In this document: one piece after another, positions 28,101 through 36,871 of the stretch
How positions within the stretch are numbered: position 1 is the stretch's first letter
Layout of the letters: the number at the start of each line of letters is the position of its first letter
Assembly (NCBI RefSeq): GCF_030325625.1
Contig: NZ_JACAIS010000004.1
Span: 310,001 to 374,000 of the forward strand
Source: Sphingobacterium sp. N143
GTDB lineage: Bacteria > Bacteroidota > Bacteroidia > Sphingobacteriales > Sphingobacteriaceae
Length of the DNA stretch: 64,000 nucleotides
Reading direction: 5' to 3'
Program-made: the position numbers and the translations under genes
The notes under the pieces: generated by a model
What the model saw: the letters and a program-made list of their open reading frames with translations, nothing else
The model's database searches: none
Told to the model about the DNA's origin: nothing

Positions 28101-29140
28101 GTCTGGCCCGCGAGTTTGAACAGACCAACTGTCGATTGATCAGCCTAAGCACGCCCCAGGAAACGGATCAAATTGCTGAAATTGCACTAAAAGAGATCTT
28201 GACAACCGATAAAACCGTAGAGGTTATCTACAAAAATGATCAGCGGCATACGGTCGATATCATTCCTTCGCCACTGTCTACAGGCAGCGAAGAAGTGCAA
28301 ATCCAACTGGATGAAAAATCTGTTGTCCTTGTATTTGGCGGCGGACAGGGGATTACCGCTGAGCTGGTAAAACATATGTCAGCCTCCTACCCTTGTACCT
28401 ACATCCTTGTAGGCAGATCGGCAGATCCAAGGAAAGATACCCCGATCCCAAAAGAACTGGAAACAATGACCTCCAAAGAGCAGATCAGGGCGCACCTTAT
28501 TCAATCAGGACTATTCCATGCACCAGCACAAATTGAGAAAGAGACCCTCCGTATCTATAAGAACAATCAGATCCTACGAACTATCCGTGATATGGAGCGT
28601 TTAGGAAACACCGTCGTTTATGAATCTCTGGATCTCTGTGATGAGGCTGCATTAACGGCCCTGCTCCGTCAGATTTATGAACAATATGGACAGCTCGATG
28701 GTGTAATCCATGGCGCCGGCCTGCTGGAAGATAAACTATTCAAACAGAAAACAACCAGTTCTTTCGGACGCGTCTTTGACACCAAAGTAAAACCCTTACG
28801 TGTATTGGCGGAACAATTACGTTCGGATTGCCAATTCGTCGTTTTATTCTCCAGTATAGCATCTGTTTATGGCAACAAGGGCCAGACAGATTATGCGGCA
28901 GCAAACAGCGTATTGGATGATTATGCCAAAGTATTGAATAAGCGACTGAAAGGAAAGGTTATTTCGATCAACTGGGGGCCGTGGAAAGGTGCCGGGATGG
29001 TTTCGCAGACACTGGAGACAGAATACGAACGCCGGGGCATCTCACTCATTCCTTTGGACGAAGGGAAGGAAATTTTCCTTAACGAGATCAGATATGGTAC
29101 CGAAAGCCAAGTGTTAATTATGTCAGGCAACAATTGGTAA
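22160..29140 (+). CDS. Giant type I PKS: NPD-NPD-KS-AT-ACP-ACP-KR
   Basis: 2326 residues. About 1-260 and 285-600: two nitropropane-dioxygenase/enoyl-reductase-like FMN barrels (GGQVGYES and QGGIG in the first; AQGPMTRVSD, ECGGHVGP and FFAGGIH in the second), the fold of PfaD of PUFA synthases. From 644: ketosynthase (VDAACASS, Cys832; EAHGTGT, His967; IGHTKCAAG, His1007). From about 1185: acyltransferase (FPGQGSQ; GHSYGE, Ser1275). Two ACPs with ADLSIDSIKR, Ser1686 and Ser1797. From about 2055: ketoreductase (GGGQGI; Tyr2245 in TDYAAANS). All active residues are present. The order recalls PfaA plus a fused PfaD and, less closely, heterocyst-glycolipid synthases. DH and PPTase are on the next protein, so the two must work together iteratively on a fatty chain. 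Confidence 0.9.
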   Translation: MKNLTIIGLTPFEKPDINLMPKLHQAGAFPVLSLGYNISGPQEVQHLFDQINIPSYGIYIPNEKLLSVPVPKQVSVVILPFGSPTPEAPHLTLVYQVCSLEQALQAEQQGAAGIIIKGNEAGGQVGYESTFVLFQRIIKAIQSIPVWVQGGIGLHTAAAAKALGATGIVLDSQLALFPESSVPQDFKTLCGKLNGTETKIIANHRVLVRPNSPALSDQVDTAELRTYFNDLNPAMSYIPMGQDISLAIDLYEDFRTLKKLVFGFKEAMYGHLKQAKALQPIDRDNELAKQLGLRYPIAQGPMTRVSDVPAFANAVAEAGALPFVALSLLRGEQAKALVMETKQLAGDKTWGVGILGFAPQELREKQTSYILEAKPPVVLIAGGRPAQAKVFEKAGITTFLHVPSPALLDMFLKEGAKNFIFEGRECGGHVGPLSSTVLWEKQIERILREDHPEQISVFFAGGIHNAFSTAFVSIMVAPLAARGVKVGVLMGTAYLYTQEAVSTGAIQEEFQRQAMQAKDTILLETAPGHETRCLNTAFAQHFNLEKSKLLAAGIDKKEVWEKLEKLNVGRLRIAAKGVERQGDILVNIPKSEQLDLGMYMIGQIATMHDQVISLDSLHQHVGIDNQLYIQKALLPEEPISSEKPLDVAIVGMDCIFPGAKNLEEYWRNIILGKDSVTEVPDERWNKELYYKPNADGPDVSHSKWGGFIPKIDFDPLAFGIPPQSLAAIEPTQLLTLLVAKRAMEDAGYGEKQINRENISVIIGAEGGNDLANSYSFRGYYKQVFGELHEEVKEALPHTTEDSFPGILANVIAGRITNRLDLGGRNFTVDAACASSLAAIDLACQELILGKSDMVLAGGADLHNGINDYLMFSSTHALSRKGRCATFDNDADGIALGEGVAILVLKRYEDAIRDGDRIYSVIKGVGGSSDGKALGLTAPRKIGQVRALERAYNQAGISAAAVGLVEAHGTGTVVGDKTELSALTNLFSRSGALPAQTHLGSVKTQIGHTKCAAGLAGLIKASLAVFHGVKPPTLHLQHPNAYYNARTSPFAFHAETGLWDEKIRYAGISAFGFGGTNFHAVIANHPQEDNAITLQAWPSELFVFRGDSYDEAKGQLGQVKALLDINDSLPLKDIAYSLAVASEKMIQLSIVADTAEDLMMKIELVLSGIESKDTFIVNKREGKTAFLFPGQGSQRINMARDLFVVFPEMRKLISQYPELEKVLFPSTTFDADSLKQQKETIKDTRLAQPLLGIVDLALAKFLQSLGIVPDMLAGHSYGELPALCFAGVFDEEQLVKLSIKRAESILDAVENGDPGTMIAVNADTERLKTLLDRVEGVYPVNYNAPTQCVVAGSTAAIGKLMELLKQERVSAKKLEVACAFHSPLVAKSKELYANVLKDVPFQEMRLPVWSNTTTSLYPTSASEIKARLTDHLIQPVRFVEELQAMYADGARIFIEVGPGKVLTGLTKSCLEQDQITLYVEDSNRNKLTHLLCMLAQYLGTGRNFSIDKLFEGRQAQPIQLDQPNLYKKNPTIWRVNGQAAHPTTGTLPVNGALPIISPIKMSNLNNPIAATTEAQPAAERMLQEYLNSMKMLIQAQRDVMLSFLGQNPQVAPMSVYSSPTPNVTADRSTPITVQPTLSENSTVATAVQTPTKDIKTLLLQVVSDKTGYPHEMLGMEMDLEADLSIDSIKRVEIIGTLRTELGTLKFHHTNEDTIMEQLAAIKTLNGLVSWLTEFSGTTAESATNDQTSVSSPETANPSALSLAELQMAILDIVSEKTGYPKEMLGLDLDLEADLSIDSIKRMEIIAELKTKIGFGEELEHADDLMETLAAIKTLNGLASWISEVSDTASEQNLLSRLRFDLTPTDAASAQDTEILQGKRFAIAPDHGQQTLAIKTMLEKHGAIAELVNPEQDLAVFDGLIITDSYSATIKHNIIDQVDLIKKMDMDRAKWVYLISDIPAHVEKTNDTHALRHYQGYPGLFKSLAREFEQTNCRLISLSTPQETDQIAEIALKEILTTDKTVEVIYKNDQRHTVDIIPSPLSTGSEEVQIQLDEKSVVLVFGGGQGITAELVKHMSASYPCTYILVGRSADPRKDTPIPKELETMTSKEQIRAHLIQSGLFHAPAQIEKETLRIYKNNQILRTIRDMERLGNTVVYESLDLCDEAALTALLRQIYEQYGQLDGVIHGAGLLEDKLFKQKTTSSFGRVFDTKVKPLRVLAEQLRSDCQFVVLFSSIASVYGNKGQTDYAAANSVLDDYAKVLNKRLKGKVISINWGPWKGAGMVSQTLETEYERRGISLIPLDEGKEIFLNEIRYGTESQVLIMSGNNW

Positions 29141-29159
29141 ACCGTCATATCCATTGATT

Positions 29160-32100
29160 ATGAAGAAAACAGATGTTGCCATCGTTGGTTTATCTTGTGT
29201 CTTTCCGGGGGCACAGGATGCCAATATGTTCTGGCAAAATATCATCAATAAGGTCGATTCGACGGAGGTCGCTCCGGCTGAACGCATTGACCCGGTACAT
29301 TTTAGTGATGGTCCGGGGACTGTAGATCGCTTTTATTGCAAACGTGGTGGGTTTATCCAAGACTATATGTTTGACCCAACCGCATTTGGCATTTTACCAC
29401 TCGCCGTTGAGGGAACCGAGCCCGATCACCTGTTAACGCTTGATCTCGTACAGAAGGCACTGGAAGATGCTGGCGTATTTCAAAAACAGGTATCACTGGA
29501 AAAAGCGGGAATTGTGATCGGGAAAGGAAATTATACTGGCCCGGGGGCTACTCGTGCCATAGAAATCGTACGTACTGGCGAACAGATTTCCTCCCTTTTA
29601 CAGGAACTTTTACCGCAGGTGCCAGCTGCTGATATTGAAAAGGTAAAACAAGCATTCCAGGAACGAAAGGGGCGCTTTGCCGCTGACACGGCTATGGGCT
29701 TAATCCCTAATCTTGTGGCTTCGCTTGTGGCCAACCGCTTCAATCTTGGTGGTGTGGCCTTTACTGTAGATGCTGCTTGTGCCAGCGCCCTGATCGCCGT
29801 GGATCATGCCGTACAGGAATTGCAGCGTGGCCGTAGTGACATCATGATTGCAGGCGGAGTGCATACGGGACAAAATGCTGCTTTTTGGAGCATTTTTGCG
29901 CAATTGGGAGCTCTGTCGCGCAAACAGCAAATCAAACCTTTCAGCATGGATGCCGATGGCTTACTCATTGGTGAAGGCTGTGGTTTTATTGTATTAAAGC
30001 GACTCGAAGATGCTGTGCGTGACCAGGATAAAATCTATGCGGTCATCAAAGGTGTGGGGGTGAGCAGTGATGGCCATGGCACAAGTGTGATGAGCCCATC
30101 GGTGAAGGGACAATTAAAAGCATTACAACAAGCCTGGATCAATGCTGAACTGGATAAAAAACAGATCGGTTACCTAGAAGCTCACGGTACAGGTACACCA
30201 TTAGGAGATAAAACTGAACTGGAGACGCTGTCGCAATTTTTCGGTAAAGACGAGGCAACTCCAGTGGCTGGAATCGGTTCGGTCAAATCCAATATTGGTC
30301 ATGCCATGCCGGCGGCAGGAATCGCGGGGCTGATAAAAACCTGTCTGGCTCTATACCATGATACATTGCCACCAACGCTGTATTGCGAAAACCCGACCGC
30401 CGACATACAGACAACGCGATTTGCTCCCGTGCAGGAAGCAAAAAGCTGGTCAAAGACAGGTCTCCCAAAGGTGGCCGCAGTAAATGCTTTTGGCTTTGGC
30501 GGTATTAACGCCCATGTGGTCTTGACAGGCTATGATATGCCGAAAAAAGATCCAGTCTTATTACTTGCTCGACCGACACATGCGGATTTGCTTTCTGCTT
30601 TGCAGAATAACGATACAACGGTGGGTGAAGGCAATTATCGTCTTGCCCTATTTGACCCTACCCCTGAACGGATTGAAAAGGCTATCAAAATCGTTTCGAA
30701 AGATAAAGCCTGGCGCAATAAGCAGGATATCTGGTATACCTCAGTCCCATTATTACAAGAGGGAGGCAAGGTTGCTTTCGTCTTCCCTGGTTTAGACGGT
30801 TTAGCCAAGGGAGAGATTGACTCGGTCAGCCGCTATTTTGGATTATCAGCACCTATACAAACCGAAGGTGAAGGACTGCTGAATGATGCCTTGTCTATTT
30901 TCAATGCCTGTAGCATTCTGGACAATTCCCTAAAAAAACTAGGGATATATCCGGACATGAATGCCGGGCATAGCTTAGGTGAATGGCTGGCGGGCTATTC
31001 TTCGGAACTGGCGGAAGCAAGTTCGGTCAAGGATCTGATTGATGTACTTCACCCGCAGACTTTTGAACTCAAGGATTCCAAATTTATTGCCATTGGATCA
31101 GGGCTTCAGGAAATTACACCTTTAATTACCGACATCCCCAATATTTATGTTTCCAACGACAACTGTCCGCATCAGGTCATTCTATGCGGCAGCAATACCG
31201 CTTTAGAAGAACTTGTACCTCAGTTGAAAGCGAAACAGATCTTCCATCAGATCCTGCCATTCCAGTCAGGTTTTCACTCACCTTTTGTGGCCGACAAACT
31301 CGACCTGATTTTGGCGGGCATGGAAAAAGTACAATTTCAGGCAACCAAGATTCCTTTGTGGTCGGCAACAACATTAAAGCCCTACCCTTCGGATCAACAG
31401 GCCATCCGTCAATTGAGTGCCGAACACCTTGTTGAACCGGTCCGTTTTCGTGAGCTGACAGAAAAGTTATACGAAGAGGGGGTCCGATTCTTTATCCAGG
31501 TTGGCACCGGAGGATTGATAGGCTTTATCGATGATACCTTAAAAGGGAAAGAATTTAGCACCCTGGCTTCCAGTGTAGCGACTCGCTCAGCACTTGCGCA
31601 GTTACAACGTGTTGTTGCAGCACTGTTTGTGGAAGGAAAAAAGGTAGCGCTGGATTTTCTGGCGGTACATAACCATATAAAAAAGACGACAAGCAGAGGC
31701 ATGAAGCTACAGCTCGGTTCGCCTATCGTCCGTAATTTTGATGCAGTCAAGAGCTTAGCAAAGTCTTTTGGTACCGTTCAACCACAACTGACCGCCGGAA
31801 CAGCTGTAAGGGGCAATCATCCATTGGTACAGGCATTTCAGGAGAATATCGCCGATATGATCCGGATGCAGGAAGAAGTATTGACACTCTTTCAAAACCG
31901 AACTGCCGCTGGTATTACAGCAGCTGTTGCTGTTGCCGACCCACCTATTCTAGAAAAACCGGTAGAAAGACATTTCACAAAAAGGCTACAGGTCAATTTG
32001 GACAGTCATCCCTACCTGATTGACCATAGCCTGCTGCGACAGCCAAAGGGATGGTCCGAAGTCGCAGACATGGAACCGGTGATTCCGATGACTATGATCT

Positions 32101-33410
32101 TTGAGTTGCTCGCAGAAATCGCCCTGGCAGAACAACCCGTAACCAAGATCCATAAGATTATGCACGTAAGTGTATTTCAATGGATGAACGTGGCCAAACC
32201 ATTTGAAAAAATGGTTAAGGGCGAATGGCGTGGCCCACAGCTGGCCTATCTGGATATCGAAAATTTTGCAAATGCAGAGGTAGTGCTGTCTGCAGCACAC
32301 CCTGCGCCCCCACAAGTTGACCTTTCCATTGGTGAGAGGCTACCTATCACTCGAACTTCCGAAGAAATCTATGATAAGCATATGTTCCATGGAACAGCCT
32401 ATCAGGGTATTGTGGCGGTGACGGCTGTAGGTAAAAAAGGGATCACAGGCAAGATCAAGGGTAATGGTGGTAAAGGTTCGTTATTGGATAATGCCGGACA
32501 GTTGTTCGGTTTATGGCTGCAACTTACGCTGACCAAAGATCGCATTGCATTTCCGGTTAAAATCAAAGAAATTGAGTTTTTCGATAACATGCATGATCAA
32601 GATGGTTTGTTTGAGTGCACTTGCATGTTGACTGAGCTCAACGATGAGTTCGCCATCGCCGACATCATGCTCGAACGAAATGGAAAAGTATGGTGTGCGA
32701 TCCGCGGCTGGCAAAACAGACGACTGGAAATCGATGAAGCACTTTGGAATGTGTCCATGTCGCCACTGCACAACCGTATGTCAACGGAAATCGCACCGGA
32801 TGTTTTCTTCTTTCACCAAGCCTACGCCCGGGTTGCTTCTTGGGACTTTATTCTGAAACGCTATTTCAACCAAACGGAAAAACAGCACTACCAACAGTTG
32901 CTGCCCAACCGACGAAAAAGTTGGATGGTAAGCCGTGTCGCCGTAAAAGATGCTGTACGACAGTTACTAAGCCGCGAGAAAAACCATCCAGCTTATCCCA
33001 TTACCTTTGAGATCCGCTCCGATGAAGTCGGCAAACCATATCTTTTGGGTGATATCACAAAAGATATCCATGTTTCACTGGCCCATAAAGGTAAGGACGC
33101 CGTGGCTATTGCCCGGCAGGACAAGCCTGTCGGCATTGATATCGAACTCATTGCGGAACGGAGTTCTGGGTTTTACCCTCTGGTTTTTACCGATGCAGAA
33201 ATGGAGTTGCTCAAAGACCGGGAACAGGCGGAATGGACAACCCGTTTTTGGGTAGCGAAGGAAGCTTATGGTAAATTTTTAGGTACAGGCTTAAAAGGCA
33301 ACCCTAAAAAACACGAAGTGGAGCGTATTCAAGGCGATCATCTTTGGATCAATCAAATAGAAATAAAAACAATCAAACACCAAAATTATATTATCGGATG
33401 GACACTATAA
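29160..33410 (+). CDS. Second PKS: KS-AT-like-DH-PPTase
   Basis: 1416 residues from the ATG at 29160 (a TTG six bases before is less likely). KS at 1-460 with full triad (VDAACASA, Cys207; EAHGTGT, His342; IGHAMPAAG, His381). An acyltransferase-like domain at about 540-830 carries GHSLGEW with Ser605. About 940-1210: hot-dog dehydratase/product-template-like domain starting SHPYLIDHSLL (His950). About 1220-1416: a Sfp-type phosphopantetheinyl transferase, PVGIDIELI (Asp1327) and WVAKEAYGKFLGTG (Lys1367, Glu1368). The fused PPTase would activate the ACPs of this operon, making it self-sufficient. It starts 19 bases after the first PKS; its end overlaps the free ACP. Confidence 0.9.
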   Translation: MKKTDVAIVGLSCVFPGAQDANMFWQNIINKVDSTEVAPAERIDPVHFSDGPGTVDRFYCKRGGFIQDYMFDPTAFGILPLAVEGTEPDHLLTLDLVQKALEDAGVFQKQVSLEKAGIVIGKGNYTGPGATRAIEIVRTGEQISSLLQELLPQVPAADIEKVKQAFQERKGRFAADTAMGLIPNLVASLVANRFNLGGVAFTVDAACASALIAVDHAVQELQRGRSDIMIAGGVHTGQNAAFWSIFAQLGALSRKQQIKPFSMDADGLLIGEGCGFIVLKRLEDAVRDQDKIYAVIKGVGVSSDGHGTSVMSPSVKGQLKALQQAWINAELDKKQIGYLEAHGTGTPLGDKTELETLSQFFGKDEATPVAGIGSVKSNIGHAMPAAGIAGLIKTCLALYHDTLPPTLYCENPTADIQTTRFAPVQEAKSWSKTGLPKVAAVNAFGFGGINAHVVLTGYDMPKKDPVLLLARPTHADLLSALQNNDTTVGEGNYRLALFDPTPERIEKAIKIVSKDKAWRNKQDIWYTSVPLLQEGGKVAFVFPGLDGLAKGEIDSVSRYFGLSAPIQTEGEGLLNDALSIFNACSILDNSLKKLGIYPDMNAGHSLGEWLAGYSSELAEASSVKDLIDVLHPQTFELKDSKFIAIGSGLQEITPLITDIPNIYVSNDNCPHQVILCGSNTALEELVPQLKAKQIFHQILPFQSGFHSPFVADKLDLILAGMEKVQFQATKIPLWSATTLKPYPSDQQAIRQLSAEHLVEPVRFRELTEKLYEEGVRFFIQVGTGGLIGFIDDTLKGKEFSTLASSVATRSALAQLQRVVAALFVEGKKVALDFLAVHNHIKKTTSRGMKLQLGSPIVRNFDAVKSLAKSFGTVQPQLTAGTAVRGNHPLVQAFQENIADMIRMQEEVLTLFQNRTAAGITAAVAVADPPILEKPVERHFTKRLQVNLDSHPYLIDHSLLRQPKGWSEVADMEPVIPMTMIFELLAEIALAEQPVTKIHKIMHVSVFQWMNVAKPFEKMVKGEWRGPQLAYLDIENFANAEVVLSAAHPAPPQVDLSIGERLPITRTSEEIYDKHMFHGTAYQGIVAVTAVGKKGITGKIKGNGGKGSLLDNAGQLFGLWLQLTLTKDRIAFPVKIKEIEFFDNMHDQDGLFECTCMLTELNDEFAIADIMLERNGKVWCAIRGWQNRRLEIDEALWNVSMSPLHNRMSTEIAPDVFFFHQAYARVASWDFILKRYFNQTEKQHYQQLLPNRRKSWMVSRVAVKDAVRQLLSREKNHPAYPITFEIRSDEVGKPYLLGDITKDIHVSLAHKGKDAVAIARQDKPVGIDIELIAERSSGFYPLVFTDAEMELLKDREQAEWTTRFWVAKEAYGKFLGTGLKGNPKKHEVERIQGDHLWINQIEIKTIKHQNYIIGWTL

Positions 33411-33697
33411 ACACCACATTAAAATTAAATCATGAGGAATTATTCGCTTTATTAAAAGGCTTTATCACGGAAGTTATCGGCGAAGAATTTGTAGAAGAGA
33501 TGGATATCAGGCCAGAAAGCTCCTTCACAAAGGACCTTGAAATGGACAGCATTGAAATTGTTTCTTTTTCAGAGAAAATCAAAGCGCATTTTGGTGAGCA
33601 GATTGATTTCACCGGCTGGTTATCTTCGATGGACCTGGACCAGTTGATTAATCTTGACCTCCGCATGATCATCAATTATATTCACGAATGCCAATAA
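33398..33697 (+). CDS. Stand-alone acyl carrier protein
   Basis: 99 residues from the ATG at 33398, which lies 13 bases inside the end of the second PKS. LEMDSIEIVSFSEKI shows the phosphopantetheine Ser at residue 51. Longer and more acidic than primary-metabolism ACPs, with a WLSSMDLDQLINLD tail. It may receive the chain from the megasynthases and present it to the acyltransferases or hydrolase. Overlap with the next gene is 10 bases. Confidence 0.88.
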   Translation: MDTINTTLKLNHEELFALLKGFITEVIGEEFVEEMDIRPESSFTKDLEMDSIEIVSFSEKIKAHFGEQIDFTGWLSSMDLDQLINLDLRMIINYIHECQ

Positions 33698-34470
33698 TTA
33701 CGGTCAACAATAGGAAAGTTCATATACAGGAACTGAACAAAGGTGCTGAACAAACCGTGGTACTGATCCATGGTATGTTCAGCAATCTCTCTATTTACTA
33801 TTTTAATATTGCACCTATTCTGGCTCAGCATTTCCACGTCGTTATGTATGATCTCAAAAGTCATGGCATGAGTGAGCGCACATTGGAAGGTTATGATCTT
33901 GAAAATATGTCATCCGATCTGATTGCCTTAATGGATCACCTACAGCTTCAAAAGGTTCATCTGTTGGGATACAGTTTTGGCGGACTAATCGCGTTGAAAA
34001 CCGCATTGCAGATCCCAACCCGTGTGGAACGACTTGTCGTTATGGAGGCTCCGGATCCACAGGATGAGAAAGCACGCAACATCATCGATGAGTATAGTAA
34101 GGAATTTCTGGAGCATTATATCGCCAATTTTACCGATACCACAAAGATGAAAATGGGTAAGCGACAATTTGAAAAAAATCATCGCCTTTACAAGTTTTTA
34201 TTCAACCAGACGAGCATCAAAGCTGATATGATCAAGGAAAAATATTTCCTCCATGAAATGGATACTGCAACATTACCGCTATCCACCTTACTGTTGTATG
34301 GAGATACATCAAACTGTAAACCAACGGGGGAATGGCTGCAAACAAAAATATCTGGCGCTCAACTTGAACTCATCCCGGGAGATCACAATATCCCCATACA
34401 AGAACCTACACAGATAGCTGAAACTATCGTTGATTTTTTATCTAACCCTTTATTACAAAACCATGGCTAA
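33688..34470 (+). CDS. Alpha/beta hydrolase, likely thioesterase or transferase
   Basis: 260 residues, no signal peptide. VVLIHGMFSN, YDLKSHGMSER, nucleophile elbow LLGYSFGG, acid in LLYGDTSN and His in IPGDHNIPI. The position between ACP and glycosyltransferase, with overlaps on both sides (10 and 8 bases), suggests it releases or transfers the polyketide chain. Hydrolysis of another ester cannot be excluded. Confidence 0.85.
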   Translation: MPIITVNNRKVHIQELNKGAEQTVVLIHGMFSNLSIYYFNIAPILAQHFHVVMYDLKSHGMSERTLEGYDLENMSSDLIALMDHLQLQKVHLLGYSFGGLIALKTALQIPTRVERLVVMEAPDPQDEKARNIIDEYSKEFLEHYIANFTDTTKMKMGKRQFEKNHRLYKFLFNQTSIKADMIKEKYFLHEMDTATLPLSTLLLYGDTSNCKPTGEWLQTKISGAQLELIPGDHNIPIQEPTQIAETIVDFLSNPLLQNHG

Positions 34471-36868
34471 ATTTGTGTTTGTTGTCCCGCCACTGACAGG
34501 TCATGTCAATCCGACGTTGAGCATTGGTGCTGAACTATTGGAAAGAGGACATGAGGTGGCCTGGATCAGTCTGGACAAAAACTTAACCGATAAACTTCCG
34601 GCTGGCGGAAAACTATTGCTCATTCAATATGACCAGACGGATGAAGAAAAAAAAGAAAGCGAACAATACCTCGATATTATCTCCAAAAAGATCGTTTATG
34701 GTATTGATAGCATCAAATTTCTTTATGAAGATGTCCTTATCCCTTTAAATAGACATTGTTATAAAGGTATCCTTCCCTTATTGGAGGCATTTACACCAGA
34801 CCTGGTCATCGGTGACCATCAATTATTTGCTGCTGCGATTGCGGCAAAGAAACTGGGGCTCCGCTATGCAACCACTGTCACAGCCCCTGCCGCGATCAAA
34901 ATTGTTAGCGAGCTTCCGAAAGTACACGAGTGGGAAGAAAAACAGATCGTTGCTTTACAGCAGGAACTTGGGGTTGTGGGTGATAAGCCGTTGGACTGCT
35001 CAGATCTACTTACGCTAGTCTTAACCTCCCGTTATTTTTTTGGCGAAATGGATCTCAGCTCAAACTATCAGTTCACAGGACCTGTCCTGGCCGAACGTCG
35101 GGGATCGGCTGTATTTGACTGGGATAAATTGCATGCTAGCAATCGAAAAAAAATCCTGGTCAGTATTGGTACTACCTTTGACCATGAGCATAAGAAAGCA
35201 TTTTTCCAAAAGGTTATCGATGCTTTTGCTGGAGCGGAGCTCACTGTCGTCGTCGTTTCAGATCCGCAGCTATTTGATGCCTGGCCTGAAAATTTCATGG
35301 TTTATCCACAAATTCCACAATTGGACCTGTTACCATATCTAGATGCTGTTGTATGTCATGGTGGCCACAATACCGTTTCCGAAACTCTTTCACAGGGTCT
35401 GCCACTTGTGGTCATCCCGATCGCTTACGATCAGTCACATGTCGCGGGTCGCGTAGTGCGTACCGGTGCCGGTGAACGACTGAATTTCAATCGCTTTAAA
35501 GCACATCATTTAAAAGATAGTGTCCATACCATCTTGAATAATCCAGCCTATCGTGAAGCTGCACATACCTTACGTCAATCTTTTGTCGATGCGGGTGGCA
35601 CGAAAACCGCTGCAGACCTCTTAGAACAAACTGCCGCTCCTATCGCTTCAAGAGCGGATGTACCGGCGAAGTTCCTCTTTGTTGTTCCACCATTTTTTGG
35701 ACATATCAGCCCAACCTTAAGTGTAGGTGCAAGCCTCCTTGCCCGTGGGCATGAAGTCCGGTGGTTTGGCATAACGCCATTAGCTGATCATCATATCCCT
35801 GCAGGTGGAAGTTATATCTATCCTGAAGCGGATCTGGTACCTTTTCAGGAGGAACTCCAACAGCTATTAAAACGGCAGGATGATGGTCCTTCCTGTTCAG
35901 GACCTGAAGTCATGAAACTCGCACTGGAAGAAACCTATGTTCCCATCACGAAAATGATGATGCCGGGATTGGAACGTCTTCTTGGCCAATGGCAGCCTGA
36001 TGTGATCGTAAACGACTGCATCACCTTTGGAGGTGCACTATTTGCACATAAACATCAGATCCCTTGTGTGACAACGACTCCCGTTCCACCGGATGTTATG
36101 GGCGACACGGAGAAGAGTGCTCCTAAGATATTTGAGTGGCAGCAAAATCTGATCAAAGACCTTCAAAAGGCTGTGGGAATTTATGACGAGGGAATCTTTA
36201 TACATTCCCATCAGCTCAACCTCATATTCACCTCACAAAAATTCGCAGGTTTTGAAAAAGTACCGCCACATATGAAATTTGTCGGCCCCGTCAAAGGCCG
36301 ACCAAATAATACTCCTTTTGACTGGGAACGTCTGGCTGCTAGCACCACACCAAAGGTATTTGTATCTTTGGGCACCTTGCTCGTGGATATCCGAAAAGCA
36401 TTTTTTGGCAAACTGATCGAAGCTTTTGCCGATCAACCCGTTACCATTATTGCTGCAACTCCGCCAGAGATATTCGAAGAATGGCCTTCCAATTTTATTG
36501 TGAGTGGCTTTGTCCCACAATCCGAACTGATGCCACATATGGATATGGTCATCTGCCATGGTGGTTTCAATACGGTGAACGATACCTTTACAAATGGCTT
36601 GCCCATGCTGATCACCCCGATCGCCTATGATCATTTCCATACGGCTAAACTGATTGAGCAGGCCGGCTGCGGTTTGAGTATCCGATACAAACGGATGCGT
36701 ATCGATGCCCTCCGTGACACGGTGTTTGAGTTATTGGAAAATCCCAAATACCGAAATGCCGCCAAAGAGGTACAAAAGACCTTTCTAAATGCAGGTGGTA
36801 ACGATAAGGCGGTTGCCCTACTGGAAGATTTTGTAAGAAAAGAATGTTTGACCTTAGCACAGGCCTAA
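34463..36868 (+). CDS. Tandem-fused GT1-type glycosyltransferase
   Basis: 801 residues from the ATG at 34463, overlapping the hydrolase stop. Two complete GT-B enzymes in one chain: 1-about 397 starts KFVFVVPPLTGHVNPTLSIG, and about 402-801 starts KFLFVVPPFFGHISPTLSVG. Each has its own donor-binding region, VCHGGHNTVSETLSQGLP and ICHGGFNTVNDTFTNGLP, followed by PIAYDQSH or PIAYDHFH. Single enzymes of this MGT/CrtX-like family are about 400 residues. Known members add hexoses from UDP- or TDP-sugars to lipids, carotenoids or macrolides. A fused pair may add two sugars in turn, or act on both ends of a chain. Confidence 0.9.
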   Translation: MAKFVFVVPPLTGHVNPTLSIGAELLERGHEVAWISLDKNLTDKLPAGGKLLLIQYDQTDEEKKESEQYLDIISKKIVYGIDSIKFLYEDVLIPLNRHCYKGILPLLEAFTPDLVIGDHQLFAAAIAAKKLGLRYATTVTAPAAIKIVSELPKVHEWEEKQIVALQQELGVVGDKPLDCSDLLTLVLTSRYFFGEMDLSSNYQFTGPVLAERRGSAVFDWDKLHASNRKKILVSIGTTFDHEHKKAFFQKVIDAFAGAELTVVVVSDPQLFDAWPENFMVYPQIPQLDLLPYLDAVVCHGGHNTVSETLSQGLPLVVIPIAYDQSHVAGRVVRTGAGERLNFNRFKAHHLKDSVHTILNNPAYREAAHTLRQSFVDAGGTKTAADLLEQTAAPIASRADVPAKFLFVVPPFFGHISPTLSVGASLLARGHEVRWFGITPLADHHIPAGGSYIYPEADLVPFQEELQQLLKRQDDGPSCSGPEVMKLALEETYVPITKMMMPGLERLLGQWQPDVIVNDCITFGGALFAHKHQIPCVTTTPVPPDVMGDTEKSAPKIFEWQQNLIKDLQKAVGIYDEGIFIHSHQLNLIFTSQKFAGFEKVPPHMKFVGPVKGRPNNTPFDWERLAASTTPKVFVSLGTLLVDIRKAFFGKLIEAFADQPVTIIAATPPEIFEEWPSNFIVSGFVPQSELMPHMDMVICHGGFNTVNDTFTNGLPMLITPIAYDHFHTAKLIEQAGCGLSIRYKRMRIDALRDTVFELLENPKYRNAAKEVQKTFLNAGGNDKAVALLEDFVRKECLTLAQA

Positions 36869-36871
36869 GCG

